Shown here one piece after another: positions 44,416 to 53,133 of a stretch of DNA of 64,000 nucleotides. Positions within the stretch are counted from its first letter, which is position 1. Each line of letters opens with the position of its first letter. The position numbers and the translations under genes were made by a program. The DNA comes from AEGEAN-183 sp045563675 (lineage in GTDB: Bacteria > Pseudomonadota > Gammaproteobacteria > Magnimaribacterales > Magnimaribacteraceae), in NCBI GenBank assembly GCA_045563675.1, contig JBJLIX010000001.1, forward strand, positions 744,001 to 808,000, in the 5' to 3' direction. The notes beneath the pieces are model-generated. The model did not search any database. It was not told where the DNA came from and saw only the letters and a program-made list of their open reading frames with translations.

Positions 44416-46394
44416 TTCGTAATTTCCAAATCTATTTGTTGGGAATAAATATCCACTTCTTTAATCCTAACCGAAAGCTTATCTCCCAGAAAGTAACCTT
44501 TTCCTGAAGAAGAACCAATTAGACTTTTAGATGTATTCTCAAAAACAAAGTAATCATTCTTGGGAAGGTTTTTTACATGACAGAGTCCTTCTATGCCTAG
44601 TTCTTGCAATAAAATAAAAAGTCCAAAATTAGTAATACCTGAAATTGTTCCCTCAAAATGTTTTTGTATGTTCTTCATTGCCAATTCACATTTCAAGGTA
44701 TTCATGGCATGCCTTTCTGCTTTCTCGGCTATTCTTTCCTGATGTGAGGATTCTTCAGAAATTAACTCTATTTGTTTTTCATCGAAAGGATAATCTTCCT
44801 TCTCTAATTTTATTTTTTTTAGATTGCTAATTTTAATAATGTCTTTTCTATATTTATTTAAAATAGCCTTTATGGCCCTATGCACCATTAAATCAGGATA
44901 TCTTCTAATTGGAGATGTAAAGTGAGTGTAGGAGGGATATGCAAGAGCAAAGTGCTCTGAAACTTTACGTTGGTATGTAGCTAAGTTAAGCGATTGTAGT
45001 ATTTGCATATTTATAATGTCTTTATCGTTTCTATTTCTAGAAATTTTTAAAAGCTCAAAATAATCTTCTACAGACCCTTCAGGTCTCAGTTTTAAATTTA
45101 TTCTTCTAGAACTTATAAATTTTTGGAGTTGATTAATATTTAGAAGATCAGGTTTTGGATGAGTTCTATAAATAGAATTCACAGAAGAAGCTTGTAAAAT
45201 TTTTGCTGCACAAATATTAGCTAATAACATGCATTCTTCTATCACTTGGTGAGCTGTATTTCTCTTAACTTCTTTAAATCGCTTAAGCTCACCATTTTTG
45301 ATGCTTGGGAGGAAATCTGGCACTTCAAGTTCAAGTGCTTTTCTTAGAGTCTTATTCTTTTTAAGAAGAATATAAATTTTATTTATAGCTTGAAGGCTGT
45401 TAGATAACTCTTCAGGATATTTATTTGTCTCAAAAAATTTATTTGCTTTTTCATACGTTAGCCTAGCCTTGGACTCGATAATGCCTTGAAAGAATGAACC
45501 ATCAATCAAACTGCCTTCTCTATCAATTTCTACTTTACATACTAAGCAGGCTTTTTCTTCATTTGGCCTTAAAGAGCAAGTTTTGTTACTAATCTCTTCC
45601 GGCAACATAGGTACAACTTTATTAGAGAAGTACACAGAAGTACCTCTCTTTCTAGCTTCAATATCAATAAAGCTATTTGATGTTACATAATGACTGACAT
45701 CTGCTATTGCAACAAACAGGATTAAATGCCCATTTCTCTGTTCTTCTGCGTATACAGCATCATCGAAGTCTTTTGCATTCTGCCCATCTATGGTGACAAA
45801 AGAGAGTTTGGTTAAATCTATGTGCTCCTTTAAAGGTACGTCTTCGGCTCTCTTTAATTTTTTTAATTCATTTATTATGTTTTTAGACCATTTATCTCTT
45901 ATTTTGAATTTTGATATAGCAATTTTATTAGCCCTATTTTCTAAATTTGAGTTATCCAGAACTTCTTGGACAAACCCTTTAGCTCTAGAATCTTTTTTGG
46001 AATAGTGAGTAATTTTTATAATTACCAAGTCATTTGATTTAATGGATTTTGGTAATTTACCTTGTATGTCTACAAAATTATACCTACCCATATCTACCGG
46101 GAAAGATGCATAACGATTTCCAAATTTCTCCAACTTTCCAATGAAAGTTTCAGTATTATTTTCTATAACCTTCTCTATGCTAGCCCATCCTCTCTGAGAA
46201 ATGACGCATTTAATTTTGTCGCCAATGAAAGCTTTTTTTACTTCTTTAAAAGCAATTTTGTAACTTAAGTTAAGGTTGTCATTTCTTACTCGAAATCTTC
46301 CTTTTTTTGTTTTTTCTAGAAATCCAATAAAACTTTTATGCTTAAAGTTATTTCTACGCAACTTATATTTTTTCTGCTTATTTTTATAACCCAT
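44412..46394 (-). CDS. rnr: Ribonuclease R
   Basis: 660 residues, much shorter than the roughly 810 of E. coli RNase R. The RNB active site is TIDGQNAKDFDDAVYAEE, with YTHFTSPIRRYPDLMVHRA downstream and a C-terminal S1 domain (HFEGTISGITNFGLFILLQE). The N-terminal helix-turn-helix region is reduced to a basic stretch (KNKQKKYKLRRNNFKHK), and the Lys-rich tail is absent. The rlmB linkage supports rnr rather than rnb. It degrades structured RNA 3' to 5'. Confidence 0.92.
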   Translation of the reverse strand: MGYKNKQKKYKLRRNNFKHKSFIGFLEKTKKGRFRVRNDNLNLSYKIAFKEVKKAFIGDKIKCVISQRGWASIEKVIENNTETFIGKLEKFGNRYASFPVDMGRYNFVDIQGKLPKSIKSNDLVIIKITHYSKKDSRAKGFVQEVLDNSNLENRANKIAISKFKIRDKWSKNIINELKKLKRAEDVPLKEHIDLTKLSFVTIDGQNAKDFDDAVYAEEQRNGHLILFVAIADVSHYVTSNSFIDIEARKRGTSVYFSNKVVPMLPEEISNKTCSLRPNEEKACLVCKVEIDREGSLIDGSFFQGIIESKARLTYEKANKFFETNKYPEELSNSLQAINKIYILLKKNKTLRKALELEVPDFLPSIKNGELKRFKEVKRNTAHQVIEECMLLANICAAKILQASSVNSIYRTHPKPDLLNINQLQKFISSRRINLKLRPEGSVEDYFELLKISRNRNDKDIINMQILQSLNLATYQRKVSEHFALAYPSYTHFTSPIRRYPDLMVHRAIKAILNKYRKDIIKISNLKKIKLEKEDYPFDEKQIELISEESSHQERIAEKAERHAMNTLKCELAMKNIQKHFEGTISGITNFGLFILLQELGIEGLCHVKNLPKNDYFVFENTSKSLIGSSSGKGYFLGDKLSVRIKEVDIYSQQIDLEITK

Positions 46395-46491
46395 GATTAA
46401 TTTTTTAATAATTTATGGAATAAATATTTTCAATTTTATTTTTTCCTACTTATCATATGCTCTCTTACATAGATTATAAGGAGAGCTAAGC

Positions 46492-46647
46492 TTGTTAGGT
46501 GTAATAATATATTTATTCTTTATAACCGTTCTCTTTCTTTTATGGCAAATGTCTAAGGGAGAGAAGATGGGAAGTAGATTAGGATTGCTTGCTGGCATAT
46601 GGGGAGTGGTAATTGTTTTTTACATAGTAATGGTTATGATTTTTTAA
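46492..46647 (+). CDS. Small two-helix membrane protein, 51 aa
   Basis: TTG start with an AAGGAG ribosome binding site 9 bases upstream. The product has two hydrophobic helices (GVIIYLFFITVLFLLW; LLAGIWGVVIVFYIVMVMIF) joined by a short charged turn (QMSKGEKMGSR). It ends 9 bases before the acyl-AMP ligase gene, so it leads the operon. No family is recognised; it could be an assembly or anchoring factor. A chance ORF is unlikely given the ribosome binding site and hydropathy. Confidence 0.65.
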   Translation: MLGVIIYLFFITVLFLLWQMSKGEKMGSRLGLLAGIWGVVIVFYIVMVMIF

Positions 46648-46656
46648 GGAGATTAA

Positions 46657-48201
46657 ATGACAGTAAAACATTATGATTGGTCAGCTTATCATTCAAATGT
46701 AAGACCAAATAAGATAGCGATAAGAGATTTAAGTTCTAATAGGAATTTAACATACTCTGAATTAGATACTAGGTCTAATAAATTAGCAGAGTGGTTACAA
46801 CAAGAGGGCGTTAAAAAAGGCGATAGAATTGCTATTCTTTCTTATAACTGTGCTGAGTTTTTTGAATTAGAGTTTGCTTGTGCAAAAATTGGTGCTATAG
46901 AACTGCCTCTAAATTGGAGGCTAACTAAACCTGAGTTGGAATATATTTTAAATGATAGTAGCCCTACTATATTAATTTACGATTCAGCATTTAGGGAAAT
47001 ATCATTAGAGCTTCAACAAGATTGCAAAATAAAAGAAATATTGGAGATTAATCCCAGTAATTTAGATAGTCAATATGAAAGTGTAATTTCAAATTCTAAA
47101 AGCAATTTTCAATATATTGAAACTAATCATGATGACCTGATAATGATAATGTATACATCAGGAACTACTGGCCACCCAAAGGGCGCCATGATTAACCACA
47201 GGATGCAACTTTATAACATTGTTAATCTTGCGAGTCCGGCATATGTAAACTCAGATACCGTCCAACTGGTTGTGCTGCCACTATTTCATACTGGAGGAAT
47301 GAACTGTTACGCCAATCCTGTTTTACATGCTGGAGGAGAATTAATACTCATTAGGGAATTTGATCCTGGTTTAGCATTATCAATATTAGGAAATGCAGAT
47401 TACAAGGTCTCTCATTTCTTTGCTGTTCCAGCTCCCTATCAATTTATGATGAATCATCCAGATTTTGATTCAACTGACCTTTCAAATCTTAAGATAGCTG
47501 GTATAGGGGGCGCTCCTTGTGCTGAAGCTATACTTAAAACATGGTCAGGGAGAGGAGTGTCAATGATACAAGGGTGGGGAATGACTGAAACAAGTCCAGG
47601 TGGAATAGGATTAGATGCTGCGGACGCAGATAGAAAATTAGGTTCTGCAGGAAAACCACTCATGCATACAGAAGTGAAGGTAGTTGATGACGAAGGAAAA
47701 GAACTTCCTTGGGGTGAGGTTGGAGAACTTTATATCAAGGGACCTAATGTTACTCCAGGCTATTGGAATAATAGTGAAGCTACCGAGAAATCTTTTGATG
47801 AAGGGTGGTTGAAAACAGGTGATGCTGCTCGGTTTGATGACGAAGGATTTGTTTATATAGTTGATAGATGGAAAGATATGTATATTTCTGGTGGAGAAAA
47901 CGTTTATCCTGCTGAAGTTGAGAATGTTATATACCAATTACCTGAAATAGCGGAAGCTGCTGTTATAGGAATTCCTGATGAAAGGTGGGGAGAAACAGGA
48001 AAAGTATTTATAAGTCTTAAGGAAGGCAAAGAGGTGGAAGAGAAGTATATCATTGAACACTGTTTAAAAAATTTAGCTAAATTTAAGGTGCCTAGTGAAG
48101 TAATTTTTATAAAAAACCTTCCTAGAAATGCTACAGGCAAGGTATTAAAAAGAGAGCTGAGAGAAGAGCACCTTGAGTCTGACGCTCCTGTTATAAGTTA
48201 A
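46657..48201 (+). CDS. Acyl-CoA synthetase / acyl-AMP ligase (ANL superfamily)
   Basis: 514 residues. The AMP-binding P-loop is MYTSGTTGHPKGAM, with GWGMTET, a LKTGDAARFDDEGF adenylation motif and the YISGGENVYPAEVE hinge. The conserved C-terminal lysine is in NATGKVLKREL. The whole sequence resembles medium- or long-chain fatty acyl-CoA ligases. It activates a carboxylate as the AMP ester and transfers it to a thiol, either CoA or the ACP encoded 3 kb downstream. It is preceded by AAGGAG and followed by the E1 gene 2 bases later. The acid is unknown. Confidence 0.9.
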   Translation: MTVKHYDWSAYHSNVRPNKIAIRDLSSNRNLTYSELDTRSNKLAEWLQQEGVKKGDRIAILSYNCAEFFELEFACAKIGAIELPLNWRLTKPELEYILNDSSPTILIYDSAFREISLELQQDCKIKEILEINPSNLDSQYESVISNSKSNFQYIETNHDDLIMIMYTSGTTGHPKGAMINHRMQLYNIVNLASPAYVNSDTVQLVVLPLFHTGGMNCYANPVLHAGGELILIREFDPGLALSILGNADYKVSHFFAVPAPYQFMMNHPDFDSTDLSNLKIAGIGGAPCAEAILKTWSGRGVSMIQGWGMTETSPGGIGLDAADADRKLGSAGKPLMHTEVKVVDDEGKELPWGEVGELYIKGPNVTPGYWNNSEATEKSFDEGWLKTGDAARFDDEGFVYIVDRWKDMYISGGENVYPAEVENVIYQLPEIAEAAVIGIPDERWGETGKVFISLKEGKEVEEKYIIEHCLKNLAKFKVPSEVIFIKNLPRNATGKVLKRELREEHLESDAPVIS

Positions 48202-48203
48202 AA

Positions 48204-50144
48204 ATGGTAAATAAAGTTAGTGAAAAGTATTACGAGCAAGCTCTTTTAATAAGAAGAACTGAAGATACTTTTCTTGACCTATTTAATGAGGGCAGCATGA
48301 ATGGAACAGTCCACACATGTAGCGGACAAGAGTTTTCTGCTATAGCTTTTGCTTCGATTCTAGAAAATCAAGATTTTGTATTTTCTAACCATAGATGTCA
48401 CGGTCACTATCTCGCAAAGACTCAGGATTTAAAGGGTTTAATAGCTGAATTGATGGGAAAAGAAACAGGCACTTGTGCTGGAATAGGATCAAGTCAACAT
48501 CTTTGTAACGATAATTTTTTCTCAAATGGTGTTCAGGGAGGTATTGTTCCCGTTTCAGCTGGTATGTCTTTAGCAAGAAAGAAGTCGAAGGATAAATCGA
48601 TAGGCATTGTTTTCATAGGAGATGGGACTTTAGGGGAAGGAGTGGTTTATGAGTCATTCAATCTTGTTTCACTTTTATCTCTCCCTTTATTAATAGTATG
48701 TGAGAACAATAGATATGCTCAGTCAACTAGGATAGAAGATAATCTATCTGGAGATATATTAAAAAGACCTGAATCTTTTGGAATTAAAACCTTTCACTCC
48801 AATACTTGGGATGTTGATGAGCTTCTTAAAAATGCGAAGAAGTCTATAGATTTTATAAGAAACAAAGGGAAGCCAGCTTTTCACCTTGTAGATACTTATC
48901 GTCTTAATCATCACTCTAAAAGTGATGATCATAGGGATGTTGAAGAAGTAAATAAATTTCATGAACTTGACCCGTTGAATATTTTTCAAGAATCAGAACC
49001 AGAAGTATTCAAGCAGATGTTAGAAAAAGTAAATTCTAAAATTATAAAAGTAATAGAAGAAACAAATAATGAAAAGGAGATTTCAGGTGAAAGCTATGTA
49101 GGGCAAAAAGAGATCGTTGAAACTTTAGATTATTTTCCTCTAGAGGCTCCAAATGAAAGAGTAGTAACTAGAATAAATGCCTTTTTCCAAAAAATCTTAC
49201 GCGAAGATGAGAAAGTTATCTTCTTGGGAGAAGATATTCTATCGCCTTACGGAGGAGCATTTAAGGTAGCTAATGACCTATCAAAGAATTTCCCTGATAA
49301 AGTAATAAGCACACCTATTAGTGAGCAATCTATCGTGGGTCTGGCAAATGGGCTAGCTTTATCAGGTTATAGACCTTATGTAGAGATAATGTTTGGAGAT
49401 TTTATGACTCTTTGCCTAGATCAAATCATTAACCATGCATCAAAATTTCATCATATGTACAACAAAAAAGTTAACTGCCCGGTTGTTATAAGAACTCCCA
49501 TGGGGGGTGGAAGAGGCTATGGACCAACACACTCTCAGACTTTAGACAAATTCTTAGTTGGCATAGATAATGTTACTGTTATAGCTATAAATAGTTTTTT
49601 AGATCCACAGGAATTATATAAATCAGTTTATGAAAATGAAATTCATCCAACTATAGTTATTGAAAATAAATTAGATTACGCAAGATTTGTTGCTTCTAAA
49701 AAGAATGACTCCTATTACTTAGAGAAAAGTAATAGTACTTATCCTGAAGTTAAGTGCTCCCCAAAGAGTTCAAATCCTGATATAACAATTGTTTCTTATG
49801 GCGGTATTGCAAATGATACTTTTGAACAGCTTGACCATATTTTTGAGGAAACTGAATTAATTCCAGAGTTATTAATAATTAGTAAGATTTCTCCACTAAA
49901 TTTAGAGCCTATATTTACTTCCGTAAGAAATACTAAAAGACTTATGGTTGTAGAGGAGGGGAGTAAGGAGTTTGGTATTGGTGCAGAGATACTTTCTAGA
50001 GTCTCAGAAGAAATTGAAGATATAATTCTACTAAAAAGAATAGGTGCTATATCAGTTCCAATTCCTTCATCAAGGCAGGCAGAAGAATATGTTTTACCAA
50101 ATACTAATATAGCTAAAGAAGTAGCAAAATATATAAGAAAATGA
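48204..50144 (+). CDS. 2-oxoacid dehydrogenase E1, fused alpha and beta subunits
   Basis: 646 residues. Residues 1-300 are the E1 alpha part: SNHRCHGHYLA, then the thiamine diphosphate/Mg motif IGDGTLGEG (139-146) with ENN (167-169), and HHSKSDDHR. Residues 315-646 are E1 beta: VIFLGEDILSPYGGAFKVAN, STPISEQSIVGLANGLALSG and LIISKISPLNLEPI. Fused forms occur in branched-chain and acetoin-type dehydrogenases. It decarboxylates a 2-oxoacid and acylates the lipoyl group of E2. It starts 2 bases after the ligase, and its stop overlaps the E2 start (ATGA). No E3 gene is nearby, so E3 must be shared from elsewhere. Confidence 0.92.
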   Translation: MVNKVSEKYYEQALLIRRTEDTFLDLFNEGSMNGTVHTCSGQEFSAIAFASILENQDFVFSNHRCHGHYLAKTQDLKGLIAELMGKETGTCAGIGSSQHLCNDNFFSNGVQGGIVPVSAGMSLARKKSKDKSIGIVFIGDGTLGEGVVYESFNLVSLLSLPLLIVCENNRYAQSTRIEDNLSGDILKRPESFGIKTFHSNTWDVDELLKNAKKSIDFIRNKGKPAFHLVDTYRLNHHSKSDDHRDVEEVNKFHELDPLNIFQESEPEVFKQMLEKVNSKIIKVIEETNNEKEISGESYVGQKEIVETLDYFPLEAPNERVVTRINAFFQKILREDEKVIFLGEDILSPYGGAFKVANDLSKNFPDKVISTPISEQSIVGLANGLALSGYRPYVEIMFGDFMTLCLDQIINHASKFHHMYNKKVNCPVVIRTPMGGGRGYGPTHSQTLDKFLVGIDNVTVIAINSFLDPQELYKSVYENEIHPTIVIENKLDYARFVASKKNDSYYLEKSNSTYPEVKCSPKSSNPDITIVSYGGIANDTFEQLDHIFEETELIPELLIISKISPLNLEPIFTSVRNTKRLMVVEEGSKEFGIGAEILSRVSEEIEDIILLKRIGAISVPIPSSRQAEEYVLPNTNIAKEVAKYIRK

Positions 50145-51220
50145 CCGTCATTAGCGAAATTAAAGTTCCAAAAGAAGACGCCGACGAAGAAGTATATGTA
50201 AATACACTTCATTACAACAATAAGGATAAGATAAAAAAAAGTGCAGGTGTTTTAGATATTGAGACCTCAAAGGCAGTTTTAGAATTAGAGGCTTCCTTAG
50301 AAGGGTTTATAGAGTATTTAGTTGAAGTTGGAGAGGTAGTAGAGATAGGTCAAACAGTTGCATTAATTCATGATTCACTTGACTCATTTGAAGGGAATAA
50401 AGATCAAGTAGTACAAGAAAGAATTAAGAGAGAAGATTCTAAGGAAGAAATAAAAATAACAAAGGAAGCTCAGGAGCTTATAGACAAGCATAAGCTGGAT
50501 ACTTCTTCCTTTAAAAATAGCTTTATAAAAAAGGAAGACGTAGAAAGATTTTTAAAAGAAAGCAAAAGTATTGTAAAAGAAGATGGCGTTAAAGTGGCTT
50601 ATGTTTCCAAGGCTTTAAGTAGGTCTAAAGTTTTTGAGATAGAAGCACTCTCTCATGTACAAAGTACTGGATTAGTTAGTACAATTTTTATGAATTTTAA
50701 GAATAAAGTAATAGATAATGAAGATAACCTTCTTGCAAAATCAGCAAGCGCTTCTTTGCCCCTCTTAACTTTGCATACATCTCAACTTCTAAAAGAGTTC
50801 CCTCTATTTAACTCATATTTTTTTGAAAATGAGATAAGAGAATATTCTTCCATAAATATTGGTATTGCTTTTGATATAGATGATGGCCTTAAAGTCTTTT
50901 CCATTCCCAATACTGACCAACTTCCTTTAGAGGAGATAAACAATCTTCTTTCAGAAGGAGTCTATAAATACATTAGAAAAGAGCTTTCTCCAAAAGATAT
51001 TTCGAATTCTACTTTTACAATTACTGATCTTTCTCAATATAAAGTTGAAAGCTTTGTACCGCTTATAAATAAAAATCAATCAGCTATCCTAGGAGTATCA
51101 AGTTTAGATACAGAACTAAATAGGTTTAATGTAAGTTTATCTTTTGATCATAGAGTGACAGAAGGTAAACAGGCGAGTATTTTTTTAGGGAAACTAAGAA
51201 AATTATTTGAAGAAGATTAA
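50141..51220 (+). CDS. 2-oxoacid dehydrogenase E2 acyltransferase (atypical)
   Basis: 359 residues, shorter than most E2 proteins. The lipoyl domain is at 1-80 with the lipoyl lysine at K44 (DIETSKAVLELEA). A subunit-binding-like segment (TKEAQELIDKHKLD) lies at about 107-140. The catalytic domain ends with SFDHRVTEGKQAS: H337 is kept but the HxxxDG aspartate is Glu (position 341). DIDDGLKVFSIPN is the usual CoA-site region. It transfers the acyl group to a thiol. An ACP gene follows 53 bases later, raising the possibility of transfer to ACP rather than CoA; this is inference. Confidence 0.88.
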   Translation: MTVISEIKVPKEDADEEVYVNTLHYNNKDKIKKSAGVLDIETSKAVLELEASLEGFIEYLVEVGEVVEIGQTVALIHDSLDSFEGNKDQVVQERIKREDSKEEIKITKEAQELIDKHKLDTSSFKNSFIKKEDVERFLKESKSIVKEDGVKVAYVSKALSRSKVFEIEALSHVQSTGLVSTIFMNFKNKVIDNEDNLLAKSASASLPLLTLHTSQLLKEFPLFNSYFFENEIREYSSINIGIAFDIDDGLKVFSIPNTDQLPLEEINNLLSEGVYKYIRKELSPKDISNSTFTITDLSQYKVESFVPLINKNQSAILGVSSLDTELNRFNVSLSFDHRVTEGKQASIFLGKLRKLFEED

Positions 51221-51273
51221 TTAAAATAGTTTGGATAGCTAAAGAATTTTGAATTTATAGAAAGGAAGGAAAT

Positions 51274-51513
51274 GTGGAAAATAGAATTGAAGAATTAAAT
51301 AAGATTTTTAGTGAAGTCTTTGGTGATAAGAATTTAGAATTGAATCGCGAAACGAGTGCTTCTGATATAGATAAATGGGATTCTTTAACTAATATGCATT
51401 TAATTGTTGCTATAGAAGATTTTTATAAAATTAGATTTGAGCTTAAAGAGATACAATCTCTTCAGAATGTAGGCGAGCTATGTGATTATGTGGACAGATA
51501 CTTAGCTGACTAG
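51274..51513 (+). CDS. Acyl carrier protein
   Basis: 79 residues, acidic. The phosphopantetheine serine is S37 in DKWDSLTNMHLIVAIEDFY, the helical pattern and length are those of a specialised ACP, and W35 replaces the usual residue before DSL. GTG or TTG-free start: GTG at 51274 with GGAAGGA upstream. It is not the fatty-acid-synthase AcpP, which lies elsewhere with fab genes. It probably carries the acyl group for the MBOAT enzyme encoded 8 bases downstream. Confidence 0.9.
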   Translation: MENRIEELNKIFSEVFGDKNLELNRETSASDIDKWDSLTNMHLIVAIEDFYKIRFELKEIQSLQNVGELCDYVDRYLAD

Positions 51514-51521
51514 GTGAATAC

Positions 51522-53126
51522 TTGCTTTTTAATTCATATATATTCATTTTTTGCTTTCTGCCCTTAGTACTCCTAGGGTTTTTCATTTGTCAGAAATTAA
51601 AATATCAATATTTATCTCTATTATGGCTTATTAGCTCTTCTCTATTTTTTTATGCTTGGTGGAATACTAAGTATCTCTTATTAATAATATTTTCAGTACT
51701 AATTAACTTTGCCCTTGGTTCGTTAATAGAAAAAATTAGAAGAAAGAGCTTATTAGTTTTTGGCTTATTCTTTAATCTCGGATTAATTGGATATTACAAG
51801 TATGCAAACTTTTTTGTAGATAATCTAAATACAATCTTAGCTAGTAATATACATCTGCATAAAGTCATACTTCCTTTGGCAATCTCATTCTTCACTTTTC
51901 AACAGATAGTTTATCTAGTAGACGCATATCGTGGGCAAACTAAGCAATATAAATTCCTACATTATTGCTTATTTGTAACCTTTTTCCCCCAGCTTATAGC
52001 AGGACCTATTGTTCACCATAAAGAAATGATACCTCAATTTAATTTGGGTAAATTCTATAATTTAAGATTTAAAAATCTTGCAATAGGACTTTCCATATTT
52101 GCTATTGGTCTTTTTAAAAAAATAGTTATAGCTGATGGAATTTCTATTTACGCTACCCCGATGTTTGATGCTGCAGAAATAAATGTTCAACTAACATTTT
52201 TTGAAGCTTGGTTTGGAACATTAGCTTATTCAATGCAACTTTATTTCGATTTCTCAGGTTATTCTGATATGGCAATAGGCTTGGCAAGAATGTTTGGTTT
52301 AAAGCTTCCGGTTAATTTCTATTCTCCCTATAAAGCTCTCAATATTGCAGATTTCTGGAGAAGGTGGCACATAACATTATCTAGACTTATAAGAGAGTAT
52401 TTATGGGACCCTGTAAGTCTCAATCTGACCCGTCTAGGATTCAAGTATAAACTAGGGACTGTAACTTTTTTTGTACTTGCTACTATCATTCCAACTCTTT
52501 TCACTTTTTTTTGGATTGGTTTATGGCATGGAGCTGGTTGGGATTTCATAATCTTCGGTTTGCTTCATGGAAGTTATATTGTCCTTTTTAATATTTGGTC
52601 AAAAATAAAACAAAACTTTCCAAAAATAAAATTTATTAGGAATAGATACATATCAACAAGTATTGCTTGGTCAATTACCTTTTTAAGCGTTGCTATAGGT
52701 TGGGTTTTCTTTAGAGCAGAGAGTATCAATGGAGCTAAAAATGTTTTATCAGCAATGTTTGGTTATAACCAAATATCTCTTCCTCCAGGACTTTTAGGTA
52801 ATCTAGGTTCTTTTGAAAAAGTTCTGGTTGAAAATGGTTTTGTCTTTCAGGGAATGTTTAGTAATGGAGTTCTAGGAAATGATCCTTTTATAGCAATTCA
52901 GCTTGTTTTTTTACTTATAGGGAGTTGTTTAGTTTTACCAAATTGCCAACAGATCTTTGCTAGATATAAACCTTATATTTCTACTTACCCTAATGTAAAA
53001 ATTTCTTATCCTCGATGGCTGTTGTGGAGGCCAACTCTAAAATGGGGCTTTCTCTCAGTTGTTTTTTTTAGTCTTGCTATCTTGAGCATTAATAAAGAAA
53101 GCGAGTTTTTATATTTTCAATTCTAA
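51522..53126 (+). CDS. MBOAT-family membrane O-acyltransferase
   Basis: 534 residues and about 10-12 transmembrane helices. The TTG start gives the typical MLFNSYIFIFCFLPL N-terminus. Conserved segments are FFTFQQIVYLVDAYRG, FFPQLIAGPIVHHKEM, YFDFSGYSDMAIGLARMFG and FWRRWHITLSRLIREYLW. The catalytic histidine is H336 in GLWHGAGWDF. It resembles AlgI/DltB-type enzymes that O-acylate surface polymers with acyl groups moved across the membrane. Its acyl donor is probably the adjacent ACP; the glycan, lipid or protein acceptor is unknown. Confidence 0.93.
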   Translation: MLFNSYIFIFCFLPLVLLGFFICQKLKYQYLSLLWLISSSLFFYAWWNTKYLLLIIFSVLINFALGSLIEKIRRKSLLVFGLFFNLGLIGYYKYANFFVDNLNTILASNIHLHKVILPLAISFFTFQQIVYLVDAYRGQTKQYKFLHYCLFVTFFPQLIAGPIVHHKEMIPQFNLGKFYNLRFKNLAIGLSIFAIGLFKKIVIADGISIYATPMFDAAEINVQLTFFEAWFGTLAYSMQLYFDFSGYSDMAIGLARMFGLKLPVNFYSPYKALNIADFWRRWHITLSRLIREYLWDPVSLNLTRLGFKYKLGTVTFFVLATIIPTLFTFFWIGLWHGAGWDFIIFGLLHGSYIVLFNIWSKIKQNFPKIKFIRNRYISTSIAWSITFLSVAIGWVFFRAESINGAKNVLSAMFGYNQISLPPGLLGNLGSFEKVLVENGFVFQGMFSNGVLGNDPFIAIQLVFLLIGSCLVLPNCQQIFARYKPYISTYPNVKISYPRWLLWRPTLKWGFLSVVFFSLAILSINKESEFLYFQF

Positions 53127-53133
53127 TTTTTAA

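Noticed and set aside
46395..46491. Copy of the tRNA-Thr 3' end that would mark an island boundary
   Set aside because: I looked for a repeat of the tRNA end and saw none, so a site-specific island is not claimed.
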